Assembly (NCBI GenBank): GCA_039199225.1
Contig: JBCCSZ010000063.1
Span: forward strand, 1-28,323
Direction: 5' to 3'
Length of the DNA stretch: 28,323 bases
From: JBCCSZ01 sp039199225
GTDB taxonomy: Bacteria > Bacteroidota > Bacteroidia > Chitinophagales > Saprospiraceae
Notes under the pieces: generated by a model
Seen by the model: only the letters and a program-made list of their open reading frames with translations
Told to the model about the DNA's origin: nothing
Database searches by the model: none
Program-made: the position numbers and the translations under genes
Part shown: positions 7,205 to 15,671 of the stretch, piece by piece
Layout: each line of letters opens with the position of its first letter
Position numbering within the stretch: position 1 is the first letter of the stretch

Positions 7205-8788
7205 TCACTGCGCCAACTGTACATTCATGGCCGAGGACATATTCCGGAATCTTTTCCAGTGGGCTTGGCTGCCAAATTTGTAGAAATGGTTGCTGCCGAC
7301 GACTGGGAGGCGGATGGGCAGGCTGAGGTAGTTGCCCTTGTCGGAGGCGTCGATCCATTGTAAAGCGATGATGAAATCTTTGTCGGTGATGAGTTCGTAG
7401 GGGGTGAGGTCGACTTTGATCCAGCCTTTTTGTTGGTTGTCGATGTGGATGATGATGTCTTCTGTGCTGAGGAAACGATGGGGTTTTCCTTTTTGGATGG
7501 AATAGATGAGTACCCGAAACTTGACTGCCTCGTAATTGTTCTGGCGGATGTAGAAGTTGAAAGCTTCAATGCTGCTCAGTTTATTTTTTAGGCGGATTCG
7601 CTTTCCGATCTCGGCACCTAGGTTTTGGCGAGGTTTTCCGCTGATGGAGAAATTAACGCTCATTCGCCCCTTGCTTTTGGTCATGCCTTTGACAACTGTC
7701 TTGGGGAATTTTGGTCGAACGACAACTTGCTCTAGTTCAATGACATCTTCTGTCAATTGTACGAGGAGGGAGTCTTGTAGTTCGCTGATCAAGTAGGTCT
7801 GACTCTTGTATCCGATCATGGAACAGCGTAGGCTGTCGGTTGGGTTGACATTGTCCTGGAAGTAGAGGATAAAAGTACCGTCTTCTTTGGATACCGTACC
7901 GGTTGTGGTACCGACTAGGCCGATGTTGACATAGGAGAGGGGCTGGCCCTGGGCGTCTTGGATGCTTCCTCGGAGGCTTTGCTGTGCGAAGAGGCATTGA
8001 CCCATCAATAGGCAACTGGCCAGCAGGATTGGTTTGCGGTGTTTCCACATATGCTGTTTTACGATGGACTGACCACCTGCTTTTTGACGATGGATCAAGG
8101 TGAAGACAATTGATAGAGCAATGGTCATAATGCGGAATAAATTGGCACCCCAATCGCCAAGTGCGGTGTTGTCCATGGCAAATAGTTTCCAGGCAAGATT
8201 CATGAAAAAATGCAAGCTGATGGCGATCCAAAGATTGTTTTCCCATTCGATGTACAGCCAGGCAAACCAAATACCGCCTGCCAGGGTGACCATGAAAATA
8301 CCGGCAGTTTGACCAAAGGTTTGGCCTTGATACAAATGTGCCGTCCCAAAAATGAGGGCATTGAGAAGGACTGCTGCGAGAAATCCCCATTTTGCTTTGC
8401 GAAACAGCAAGCCGAACAAAAAGCCTCTGTAGACTACCTCTTCCATCGACGCCCCAATGAATACATTTACCAAACGCCAAAAGCCATCGATGCCCTGCCA
8501 TTGCCCGGTGACAGCATAGCCCAAAAACATCGGAAGTGTAAATAAAAAGCCATACCCCATGCCGCGGGCCATGCCCTTGTCTAGCCCCAAAGCAGAAAGG
8601 GTATTGCGCAAGCCGAACAGGAGCGCCGTTGCGCCCAGAACGCTCATCAGGCAGATGCTGTGATACAAATAAAAGCGGGTGTATCCTTTGGGAATTGAAA
8701 TACCGAAGTAGGAATAGATGTCCATTTGGTAATCAATCAATAAGAAGGTTCCGATAACGACGAGGGAGATGAGGACGCTCTTTTTCAT
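7205..8788 (-). CDS. CPBP-family intramembrane metalloprotease fused to a secreted carboxypeptidase-regulatory-like domain protein
   Basis: The 527-residue protein has two parts. Residues 1-235 are a polytopic CPBP/Abi (CAAX protease-like) domain with catalytic EEVVYR (Glu116, Glu117, Arg121), His151 in GTAHLYQG and His193 in SLHFFMN. After a basic linker comes Met247, starting a stretch that looks like an ordinary Bacteroidota signal peptide: basic start WKHRKP, hydrophobic run, then LFAQQ at 266-270. Residues 272-350 resemble a CarboxypepD_reg-like beta domain (GSIQDAQGQPLSYVNIGLVG). The rest is a mostly beta C-terminal part without recognised motifs. Either this is a true fusion in which the signal-like segment is an extra membrane helix leading the tail outside, or two genes have merged. 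An independent start at 8050 (Met247) is possible. A TACCTTTG box lies upstream at 8839-8846. Confidence 0.82.
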   Translation of the reverse strand: MKKSVLISLVVIGTFLLIDYQMDIYSYFGISIPKGYTRFYLYHSICLMSVLGATALLFGLRNTLSALGLDKGMARGMGYGFLFTLPMFLGYAVTGQWQGIDGFWRLVNVFIGASMEEVVYRGFLFGLLFRKAKWGFLAAVLLNALIFGTAHLYQGQTFGQTAGIFMVTLAGGIWFAWLYIEWENNLWIAISLHFFMNLAWKLFAMDNTALGDWGANLFRIMTIALSIVFTLIHRQKAGGQSIVKQHMWKHRKPILLASCLLMGQCLFAQQSLRGSIQDAQGQPLSYVNIGLVGTTTGTVSKEDGTFILYFQDNVNPTDSLRCSMIGYKSQTYLISELQDSLLVQLTEDVIELEQVVVRPKFPKTVVKGMTKSKGRMSVNFSISGKPRQNLGAEIGKRIRLKNKLSSIEAFNFYIRQNNYEAVKFRVLIYSIQKGKPHRFLSTEDIIIHIDNQQKGWIKVDLTPYELITDKDFIIALQWIDASDKGNYLSLPIRLPVVGSNHFYKFGSQAHWKRFRNMSSAMNVQLAQ

Positions 8789-8838
8789 TTTTTACGAGTT
8801 TCTAATTTGAATAAATCAACTGATTTTGATTGTTGATT

Positions 8839-8846
8839 CAAAGGTA
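8839..8846 (-). promoter_or_regulatory. Putative -7 box for the CPBP fusion gene
   Basis: The minus strand reads TACCTTTG, matching TAnnTTTG, about 50 bp upstream of the ATG at 8788. The same octamer precedes bshC. No -33 TTG is seen at the expected distance. Confidence 0.4.
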
Positions 8847-8967
8847 ATTGTCCTCGTAATGTGGTACTGAAATAAGGGGTGTTCGACCGTGTTTAGGTCT
8901 GATTGTCAAGTACTTGGGATGAATGACAAGGCTTTGGGGCCAATGACAAAGCGGCTAGATAGGAACT

Positions 8968-9849
8968 TTACAGATTTTGGATGCTTTGTAGGCTGTTCAA
9001 AATCTCGTCGTTCTTCGATCTGGACACGGGAACGACGGCCATCTGGTGAAAAAGGTGGAGTTTGTAGCCCTGTGCATTGCCACTGACCTTTTCGACCTGT
9101 TGCAAATTGACGATGAAGGATCGGTGACAGCGCTTGATGTGTGGCACTGCAATTTGCTGCTCTAGCCGCTGAAGGCTGTTGCGAAGCATGCTTTTGTGGA
9201 GGCTGCCTTCGCTGCGGAAAACAACCTCTGCATAGTTGTCGGCCGACTGGATGTAGAACAACTGATTGTCTGGAATTTCTAAGAGGTCCTTTTCATTTTC
9301 TGCCTTCAGCAATAGCGGCCTGGTCTGGCTCTGGGGCGCTTCCGAGGGTTGCTCTGGTGAAGGTAGGATATTGGCAGCGATCTTTTGATTTCTTTGCAGC
9401 TGGTAGATGTAGTCCATCAAGGTCATAATGATAATGGGAAAGATGGCTACGGTGATGCCCAAGAGGTAAAAATAACCCAGGTCCGATAGTCGGATGGGCA
9501 GTTGAAAAAACCACTGTTTGTACAGATAGCAGGCGATGAGTGCCACGCTCACGTAGATGCTGACCCAGATGAATTGTTTGCCGACGGTCCATTGCTCTTC
9601 GGGTAGCTGGCGGCGCCAGAGCTTTCCGGCGAAGGCTTCCATCAGAATGATGGACCCGCTGATGACCAGGCCATAGCCACCCAAGAACCAGTTTTTGTAG
9701 GGAAATTGTGCTTGGTCGGTGCCAAAAGGTTGGAAGACGATCAAGAAAAATGCGACAAAAGCACCGATACCAAGGATGCTGCGCAAGCGTCGTTGGTTAA
9801 ATCCATAAACAGGGTAAGGAGCCTTGAAAACATCTAGCATAATTGACAT
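8968..9849 (-). CDS. Membrane-anchored LytTR-family DNA-binding regulator
   Basis: The 293-residue protein has four predicted membrane helices (about 22-43, 54-74, 93-115 and 123-148). A linker follows, then a C-terminal LytTR DNA-binding domain (about 190-293). The LytTR part shows IPDNQLFYIQSADNYAEVVF, SMLRNSLQRLEQQI and the signature CHRSFIVNLQQVEKVSGNAQ, ending with VPVSRSK. There is no kinase or receiver domain, so it is a one-component regulator acting from the inner membrane. Its signal is unknown. It starts with the ATG at 9849; a second ATG three codons later is also possible. It lies 99 bp after modC on the same strand. A one-mismatch -7 box (TTAATTTG, 9915-9922) in that gap suggests its own promoter. 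Confidence 0.9.
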   Translation of the reverse strand: MSIMLDVFKAPYPVYGFNQRRLRSILGIGAFVAFFLIVFQPFGTDQAQFPYKNWFLGGYGLVISGSIILMEAFAGKLWRRQLPEEQWTVGKQFIWVSIYVSVALIACYLYKQWFFQLPIRLSDLGYFYLLGITVAIFPIIIMTLMDYIYQLQRNQKIAANILPSPEQPSEAPQSQTRPLLLKAENEKDLLEIPDNQLFYIQSADNYAEVVFRSEGSLHKSMLRNSLQRLEQQIAVPHIKRCHRSFIVNLQQVEKVSGNAQGYKLHLFHQMAVVPVSRSKNDEILNSLQSIQNL

Positions 9850-9948
9850 TGCGATGAACGAATGGCGGACGAGCTACCATCCCTTCAGTTTTGTACAAGT
9901 TTTCTTGACGGTGCCAAATTAAAGACTCTGTCGGAATTTTCCTGCTCT

Positions 9949-10827
9949 TTAGCTGCCTGATTTGTGGATTGTAGCTTGGAAGGCGGTTGCTGAAAGCTGG
10001 ATTTGATCGCCAATTTTCCACTTTGCAGTCGGTCCGTGGGGGCTTTGGACCTTTAAGACAGCCGTTCCGCAAAGGACAGATAAGTACAGGTCGCTGCCTA
10101 CTTGGTGGATACCTATGATTTCGCCCGTTAGGCTGAACTGCTCACCTGGGTGTTGAGAGCCAAAAATGACCATCGGCGGAGCTTGCTGAACAATCTTTCC
10201 CTCGTCGAGTACCACACAGCGGTCGGCCAGGCGAAGCATCTCAGCAACATCGTGGCTGATGAGAATGGTCGTGAGTTGGAATTGTCGGTGGACGTTCAGG
10301 ATATACTGTTGCAATTTGTAGCGCAAGTCAGGGTCGAGTGCCGACAGCGGTTCATCCAACAAAAGGATTTGGGGGCGTTGCACCAAGGCCCGCGCCAGTG
10401 CAACCCGCTGCTGCTGCCCACCCGATAAGCTCTGGGGGCTTTTGTTTTGCAAATCACCCAATTCCATGACATCGATGATTTCCTTAATGATTTGATCGGA
10501 CTGTCCCTTCGAGCGTGCAAAGTGAAGATTTTCTGCCACCGTCATATTTGGAAACAAGGCATAGTCCTGGAAAACGAAACCAATATTTCTTTTTTGCGGC
10601 GGTAAATCAATCCTTTTTTGCTTGTCGAGCCACACTTTTCCATCTACAACAATGCGGCCTTCATCAGCTTGGGTCAGTCCGGCAAGGAGGCGCAACAGGC
10701 TTGTCTTTCCAGCACCTGATTTGCCATACAGCCCCACCAACTGCCCCTTGTCAATTTGCAGTTCAAGCTGCAGCAGCATTTCTCCTCCGGGCGCATTCAG
10801 TCTTTTGGACAAGGACAAATCGATCAT
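9949..10827 (-). CDS. modC: Molybdate ABC transporter ATP-binding protein
   Basis: This 292-residue cytoplasmic ATPase powers molybdate (or tungstate) import through ModB. It has Walker A GKSGAGKT (about 35-42), the Q-loop VFQDYALFPNMTV, signature LSGGQQQRVALARAL, Walker B ILLLDEPLSALD and the H-loop histidine in ISHDVAE. The C-terminal 55 residues (LTGEIIGIHQVGSDL and onward) fit a single TOBE/Mop-like domain that senses oxyanion. I chose the ATG at 10827, which overlaps the modB stop as ATGA and indicates translational coupling. A TTG two codons upstream is also open. The upstream modB and modA make the set complete. Confidence 0.92.
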   Translation of the reverse strand: MIDLSLSKRLNAPGGEMLLQLELQIDKGQLVGLYGKSGAGKTSLLRLLAGLTQADEGRIVVDGKVWLDKQKRIDLPPQKRNIGFVFQDYALFPNMTVAENLHFARSKGQSDQIIKEIIDVMELGDLQNKSPQSLSGGQQQRVALARALVQRPQILLLDEPLSALDPDLRYKLQQYILNVHRQFQLTTILISHDVAEMLRLADRCVVLDEGKIVQQAPPMVIFGSQHPGEQFSLTGEIIGIHQVGSDLYLSVLCGTAVLKVQSPHGPTAKWKIGDQIQLSATAFQATIHKSGS

Positions 10828-11489
10828 TTCCAAAGGGCTTTAAAATGACCGCCATTGGTGAGGTAAACCAGCAATAGAATGCTAAATGCAATGGCCATCA
10901 AAACCAAGGAGTACTGGTGAGCTGCCTGATAATTCAAGGATTCGACCTCATCGTAGATGGCAATCGATGCGACCCGGGTTTCGCCCTCTCGGTTCCCTCC
11001 AATCATCAACACCACGCCAAATTCGCCGATGGTGTGGGCAAATGCCAATACGATGCCCGTCAAAAGGGAAGGTTTTATGTTTGGGAGTAAAACTTTTCTG
11101 AGGGTGGTCCATTTGGATTTTCCGAGCATATAGGCTGCCTCGCGCAGCGAAGGAGACAGGCGAGTAAAGCCCGATTGAATGGGATGAACCATAAAGGGTA
11201 AGCTGTAGATGATAGAGGCGACCACCAGTCCTTCGAAGGAAAAAACGAGCTGTAGCCCCAAGTATTGATCCAACCATTGTCCGAAGCCGTTGGACGGGCT
11301 GAATGCCAAAAGCAGGTAGAAACCCAACACGGTAGGCGGCAGCACCAAAGGCATGCTGACGAGGGTCTCAACGATGGGCTTGAATTTCCATTTTGTGTAA
11401 GCCAGCCAATAAGCGAGCGGCACCGAGATCAGCAAAAGCAATAGGGTGGTAATGGCTGCTAGTTGGAGTGTCAAAACTATCGGTGTCAT
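10824..11489 (-). CDS. modB: Molybdate ABC transporter permease
   Basis: This 221-residue inner-membrane permease has about five hydrophobic helices: 5-28, 40-65, 85-105, 135-160 and 190-212. The start LTLQLAAITTLLLLLISVPLAYWLA is family-typical, as are LVLPPTVLGFYLL and the EAA loop EAAYMLGKSKWTTLRKVLLP followed by GIVLAFAHTIGEFGVVLMIGG. The TIGEFG element is characteristic of ModB/CysT-type oxyanion permeases. It starts with ATG 7 bp after the modA stop and overlaps modC by 4 bp, so modA-modB-modC form one operon. Confidence 0.93.
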   Translation of the reverse strand: MTPIVLTLQLAAITTLLLLLISVPLAYWLAYTKWKFKPIVETLVSMPLVLPPTVLGFYLLLAFSPSNGFGQWLDQYLGLQLVFSFEGLVVASIIYSLPFMVHPIQSGFTRLSPSLREAAYMLGKSKWTTLRKVLLPNIKPSLLTGIVLAFAHTIGEFGVVLMIGGNREGETRVASIAIYDEVESLNYQAAHQYSLVLMAIAFSILLLVYLTNGGHFKALWK

Positions 11490-11496
11490 CTACAGA

Positions 11497-12291
11497 TCAA
11501 TCATTCATTTTAGGAGATACATCTTCGGCTGCGTCAGCCCTTTGCTGGTAGCCATATTTATTTAAAATCTCTTTTCCCTTGTCTGAAAATAAGAATTTTC
11601 GGAACAAAGCAGCCTCTTGTTGGAAATCTGGCCGATTCTTTAGCAGCACGATTCCTTGGGAGATAGGCGTATACAGCTGTTTTGGAACATCGATCCACTG
11701 CCCAATAGCTTTCAATCGATTGGAAAGTACGACCGATTTTGCTGTAAATCCTATTTGGGCAGCTTCCGAGAAAATGAATTGATTGACTTGGGCAATGCTT
11801 TCTCCATATACCAAACGATCTTCGAGCTGTTGGTACAATCCACTGTTTTCCAGCGCCTCCCGAGCAGCCATTCCATAGGGCGCTAATTCCGGATTGGCCA
11901 AGGCAATGTGCTGATAAGTAGCCATTTGCAACTGATTGAGCCGCTCGGGTACATCTCCTGATTTGCTCCACAGGACCAGTTGGCCATAGGCATATATGGA
12001 CGGAGTATCTAATGTAAGATTTAAGCTATGTAAATGCATTGGATACTTCATATTGGCCGCTACAAAAGCATCATAGGGCGCCTTATTTTGTATCTGAGCG
12101 CTCAGCAAACCGGAAGAACCCATGACCAACTGCACTTTTATGCCGTAAGTACTTTTGAACGTCTCCACAAGTTCTGTCATCACAAACTGCATATTTGCTG
12201 CCGTGGCAATGGTTAGACTTTCGGGAGTCGCTTTTTTACAAGAAGTAAAAGTGAGAATACCTAGGAAAAGTAGACAAAGCCTTTGAATCAA
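11497..12291 (-). CDS. modA: Molybdate-binding lipoprotein ModA
   Basis: This is the periplasmic substrate-binding protein of the molybdate transporter, probably lipid-anchored. Family motifs are ATAANMQFVMTELVETF, GSSGLLSAQI, APYDAFVAAN, ELAPYGMAAREALE and YGESIAQVNQFIFSEAAQIG with AKSVVLS. I chose the TTG start at 12291 because it gives a short, ordinary lipoprotein signal (IQRLCLLFLGILTFTSC, lipidated Cys18) and a 264-residue protein. An ATG at 12375 would add 28 polar residues before the signal. It also sits where transcription from the putative -7 box at 12381-12388 would begin, leaving almost no leader. Both starts remain possible. Molybdate and tungstate cannot be told apart by eye. 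Confidence 0.88.
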   Translation of the reverse strand: MIQRLCLLFLGILTFTSCKKATPESLTIATAANMQFVMTELVETFKSTYGIKVQLVMGSSGLLSAQIQNKAPYDAFVAANMKYPMHLHSLNLTLDTPSIYAYGQLVLWSKSGDVPERLNQLQMATYQHIALANPELAPYGMAAREALENSGLYQQLEDRLVYGESIAQVNQFIFSEAAQIGFTAKSVVLSNRLKAIGQWIDVPKQLYTPISQGIVLLKNRPDFQQEAALFRKFLFSDKGKEILNKYGYQQRADAAEDVSPKMND

Positions 12292-12380
12292 TCGATGTGC
12301 GTTGAAAATGGGAGTAATAAAAATGTTGCTCAAAATATTTGTAGACCAGCCTGTAGGGAAATAGCTCATTGGCATTGATC

Positions 12381-12388
12381 GAAAGGTA
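12381..12388 (-). promoter_or_regulatory. Putative -7 box for the modABC operon
   Basis: The minus strand reads TACCTTTC, one mismatch from TAnnTTTG and nearly identical to the boxes before bshC and the CPBP gene. It is the best match in the short divergent region between modA and the ATPase gene. No ModE-like operator is recognisable. Confidence 0.3.
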
Positions 12389-12443
12389 TAGAAAATTTTA
12401 ATGGTTCCCTATTTTTTTCCTAAACTTGTTGGAACAAAACAGT

Positions 12444-12466
12444 GACCCCAAGATGTAATCGGGGTC
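12444..12466 (+). promoter_or_regulatory. Hairpin / operator-like inverted repeat before the ATPase gene
   Basis: GACCCC (12444-12449) and GGGGTC (12461-12466) form a perfect 6-bp stem. The inner GAT-GTA-ATC adds three more pairs after a small AA bulge. It ends 8 bp before the ATG at 12475. It lies downstream of a one-mismatch -7 box (TAAACTTG, 12421-12428). It would therefore be in the mRNA leader and could act as an operator or as a hairpin limiting translation of the three-gene unit. Confidence 0.45.
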
Positions 12467-12474
12467 TATTAAGT

Positions 12475-14868
12475 ATGGACAACCTGCCTTCCTTTTTGGA
12501 TCAAGTAGAAACAGAGCTGCAGCGCTACATCTCTGAGACTTGGTCTATGGAAACATTCGCGGAATTGCTCGAAGCAATGTCCGATAATCTGAATGATATT
12601 GTTTCGCTTTTTACCCGCAAAGGGGATGAATGCTACGCACTGCTGGAAAAAGGCACCTTTACCAGCGAGCGGCAACGAGTGGGCTGCTTTTTGGTCACTT
12701 TTCACTGGGTCGAACAAGCCAAAGCTTTTCTGATTCTGTGGCGAGATGTTCTTTTTGAACAGCAAAAGGCCGATATCTTGTTGTCCGATGGCCGGATTAC
12801 CCACAAAGACCGATTCGACCTGGTCAATCGATCGGAAAAATCGCTCCAAAAGGCAGCTGCTAGTGTCAAATCGGTGCTTTTGCAGCGGGTTCAGGCCATG
12901 GGGAAAGACGACAAGCTGCTGGCAAAGTATGTCTTTCAATTGCAATTGCAGCACAACCCTTGGCCCGTCTACAAAAAGCAATTCGATGAATTAGCTGCGC
13001 AAGTTCCTACTATTTTGGATGGACACCATCGCTTGCAAAAAACAGCTCAGTTTTTCAAAAAGATTGCCCGACTCATCGATGAAGTCATCGAGGAATACCG
13101 ACAGGATTTGTCCGTATTGGAAGAAACAGCCAATAAAGCCACTGCTTTTATAGAAGAAAATGTCGAAGAGCGGCTCGGGCGCATCAACCAGCAGCTTGAA
13201 AGTATAGAGGCGGGCGTTCACATCGACGACCATATGTCTGCCTTTGGGCATCACCTCGAAATTCCGATTCACCAGCTGGAAAGCAAGATACAGGCGCCGG
13301 TAAATGTTGTTTCGGGCATGGTCCAATATCGCGAGATCAATTTTCGACGCAACGGTGGCCAATGGCTGGATTCGGAGATACTGCCTTTGTTGAACGATGT
13401 GAAAAAATTGGTCGAGCAGTTGGGAGACGGCCTCCGGATGTCTCTGCTTAACATTCGCAACCGGGTGACCCTGCTCACCGGAGAGCAAGTGGAAGGGCGC
13501 AACGGAGACAATCGGCAGGAAGACATCAGCCAGCCGTTGTTGGTCTTTCGAAAGAGGTTGCGATCCGAGCGCAAGCGGATGGAGGAAATGATAAAGTTGA
13601 TTCACCAACGCTTGGACGATCAATTCCAGATTTCTGATATTTATGAGTTGGAGCAGGATTTTTTGCCGATTCCACTGCAATCGACCATCAATCAGTTTCG
13701 CATCAATCGAAATCAATTGTTTGTGCGGGTCCGGGATTGGATGTATGGTCAGGTCGGGAGGGTTCGCGATTTGTTGAGTCTGGTGGAGACGGAGGAAAGC
13801 CTCAGCATATCTGAAAAGATTGTTCGCTACATTCAATATCGAACCAACGATCCGGAAAACGAACAATATTCAGACATTTTTCGGACCAAAGGATACATCG
13901 GTGAATCCTTTTGGGTCGGGCGGCAGCAGGAGTTGGAGCGCACGGAGAAGCTGATCGAACACTGGAAGTTGGGCTTCCGGGGCGCTATTGTGCTGAGTGG
14001 CCAGCGTTTTTCGGGTAAATCTCTTTTTGGTGAGCTGATAGCCAATCGGTACTTTGAGGAAGAAGCCATTCGACTGATGCCAAATGAGACCATCGACCTG
14101 AAGGGGCGGCGCTTGGAGGCGGGCTGTGATTTGGAGGAAGCCCTGGCCTTTGTGATGAAGTACAGCGTTCGGTCGAAACCATTGGTCTGGATAGACGACC
14201 TGGATTTGTGGAGCCACAAGGACCACCCGCTCGGATTGAACGTTCGTCGACTGTGCAACTACATTGACGATTATTCGGGAAAGGTGTTTTTCATGGTATC
14301 GATGAGCAATTGGTTGCGGGCGCATCTGGACCGCATTTACAGCATTGATAAGGTATTTCAAGCGGAAGTCAACTTGGATCAGATGAAGCGAGAAGACATT
14401 CATCGCGCTATATTGATTCGGCATGGCGCCACCCATAAGACCTTGGTCAGCAGCAATGGCGAGGAGATCGGTCCGCAGGAATTTGGTAAGATCGTCCGTC
14501 GGATTTACAACATAGCAAAGGGCAATATTGGAGAATCTTTGATGTATTGGTCCCATATGACCCGCAAGTTGGATGAAGACCGGGTGATTTACGAGGCCAA
14601 GAAGGAGCGCCACTTGCCAGAGTTCATTCATGCCGACAATGCCATTTTATTAACTGCCTTGATGATGGAGAAGCAAACCAATGAATACGAATTGCGCAAG
14701 CTGTTCGGTCCATCCTTTAAAAGTAAATACGGAGGGGTACTCCAAAGGCTCATCAGCCTGGGGCTCATGACGCGCAACATCGATGGTTCGTTGGAAATCA
14801 ATGAGCTGGTCGTTAATGAATTGGGGCGGCAGTTGGATCAAAAGCGTTACTTGAAATTTAATGTTTGA
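12475..14868 (+). CDS. Large P-loop ATPase with long helical N-terminal region and C-terminal winged-helix-like domain (ORC/STAND-like)
   Basis: The 797-residue protein has no signal peptide or membrane segment. Residues 1-480 are almost wholly helical, with charged coiled-coil-like stretches around 190-250 and 360-400, and match no family I recognise. Residues 487-700 form an AAA_16/STAND-like NTPase. It opens with FWVGRQQELER, then Walker A GQRFSGKS (509-516), Walker B LVWIDDLD (570-577), a sensor-1-like VSMSN (Asn612), and GNIGES (near 685) like the lid of ORC/Cdc6 proteins. Residues 720-797 (EYELRKLFG and LQRLISLGLMTRN) look like a winged helix. The ATG at 12475 is preferred over a GTG 11 codons upstream that lies in the hairpin. 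It is 32 bp before the MscS-like gene, suggesting that the ATPase serves the membrane proteins. Its biochemical role is unknown. Confidence 0.85.
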   Translation: MDNLPSFLDQVETELQRYISETWSMETFAELLEAMSDNLNDIVSLFTRKGDECYALLEKGTFTSERQRVGCFLVTFHWVEQAKAFLILWRDVLFEQQKADILLSDGRITHKDRFDLVNRSEKSLQKAAASVKSVLLQRVQAMGKDDKLLAKYVFQLQLQHNPWPVYKKQFDELAAQVPTILDGHHRLQKTAQFFKKIARLIDEVIEEYRQDLSVLEETANKATAFIEENVEERLGRINQQLESIEAGVHIDDHMSAFGHHLEIPIHQLESKIQAPVNVVSGMVQYREINFRRNGGQWLDSEILPLLNDVKKLVEQLGDGLRMSLLNIRNRVTLLTGEQVEGRNGDNRQEDISQPLLVFRKRLRSERKRMEEMIKLIHQRLDDQFQISDIYELEQDFLPIPLQSTINQFRINRNQLFVRVRDWMYGQVGRVRDLLSLVETEESLSISEKIVRYIQYRTNDPENEQYSDIFRTKGYIGESFWVGRQQELERTEKLIEHWKLGFRGAIVLSGQRFSGKSLFGELIANRYFEEEAIRLMPNETIDLKGRRLEAGCDLEEALAFVMKYSVRSKPLVWIDDLDLWSHKDHPLGLNVRRLCNYIDDYSGKVFFMVSMSNWLRAHLDRIYSIDKVFQAEVNLDQMKREDIHRAILIRHGATHKTLVSSNGEEIGPQEFGKIVRRIYNIAKGNIGESLMYWSHMTRKLDEDRVIYEAKKERHLPEFIHADNAILLTALMMEKQTNEYELRKLFGPSFKSKYGGVLQRLISLGLMTRNIDGSLEINELVVNELGRQLDQKRYLKFNV

Positions 14869-14900
14869 CGAACACGGGATCAGACACTTAAGCGATCTAA

Positions 14901-15671
14901 ATGGAACAATTACTCAATAACATACAATACAGTTGGACCTACTTTTTCCTCTTGGCGGGGATACTGCTCATCAGCTATTTTGGACTGCGCTTTTTGCGCA
15001 AAATCCTCGACAATACCAATGTTTTTGGGCGTTATCAGCGGTTGGCTCGGAACCTGACGTATGGGTTGATGCTCATCTACGAGCCAGCGGTGCTACTGGT
15101 CCTGGGGACTGTCTTTCTGCTGGTCGATCCTGTTTTGCATGGATTGTTGTTGCTCTTGGTACTCTTGAGCGGATTTTCATACATTAAAAATTATGTCAGC
15201 GGTCGCATCGTCCAATTTGATTATGCCATTTCGGTAGGCAACAGGCTAGGAACGGCCCAGTTGGAGGGGATTATTGCCGAAATGGGACGCTTGGGGCTGC
15301 GCATCCGCAATAGCGAGGGATTGCACTACATCAATTATTCCGAGTTGTTGTCGAAAGGCTACAGTCTGCTTTCGGCTGATCAATTTGGTGGTTTTTATCG
15401 CTTGCGGATTCAATCCTCCTCTTCGGAAGATAAAACGGACCCAAAGATTAGACTGATGGATTTACTTGCTACGACGCCCTATTTGGATTGGAACCATCGT
15501 CCGGAGTTGCGGGGGCTTCCGGGGCAGGAAGAAACCTTTTCTGTTAAGGTATTGGTCAAGGAAGAAAGCCACCTTTCCGATTTGATTTACCTCATACGCG
15601 AATGGGGCTTTGACTGTACAACCTTTGAAAACACTAACAAACAGCCACATGGAAATTCTGACCTCTTATAA
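14901..15671 (+). CDS. Small MscS-like membrane protein
   Basis: The 256-residue protein has three hydrophobic helices (about 12-33, 52-75 and 77-95) followed by an MscS-type beta domain (about 97-158). That domain shows SGRIVQFDYAISVGNRLGTA, then EGIIAEMGRLGLRIRNSEG and HYINYSELLSKGY. This is the order seen in MscS (entry motif, G-x-V-x-E-like strand, then 'iPN..l'). A C-terminal alpha/beta part (165-245) may match the MscS C-terminal domain. The third helix is leucine-rich and lacks the Gly/Ala packing of the classic MscS pore, so channel activity is not assured. It sits between the ATPase gene and the antiporter gene, and its last 23 bp overlap the latter. Confidence 0.8.
   Translation: MEQLLNNIQYSWTYFFLLAGILLISYFGLRFLRKILDNTNVFGRYQRLARNLTYGLMLIYEPAVLLVLGTVFLLVDPVLHGLLLLLVLLSGFSYIKNYVSGRIVQFDYAISVGNRLGTAQLEGIIAEMGRLGLRIRNSEGLHYINYSELLSKGYSLLSADQFGGFYRLRIQSSSSEDKTDPKIRLMDLLATTPYLDWNHRPELRGLPGQEETFSVKVLVKEESHLSDLIYLIREWGFDCTTFENTNKQPHGNSDLL

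Noticed and set aside
7737..8501. 254-codon minus-strand frame inside the CPBP fusion gene
   Set aside because: It overlaps the fusion gene in another frame on the same strand. The fusion frame carries the protease and beta-domain motifs; this one carries none.
10824..12375. Molybdenum-responsive riboswitch or ModE site upstream of modA
   Set aside because: The region between modA and the ATPase gene is short, and I see neither a known motif nor a ModE-like palindrome.
13870..14631. Long minus-strand open frames opposite the ATPase gene (also 12991-13866)
   Set aside because: They lie antisense to a well-supported coding frame with clear NTPase motifs and encode no recognisable domain.
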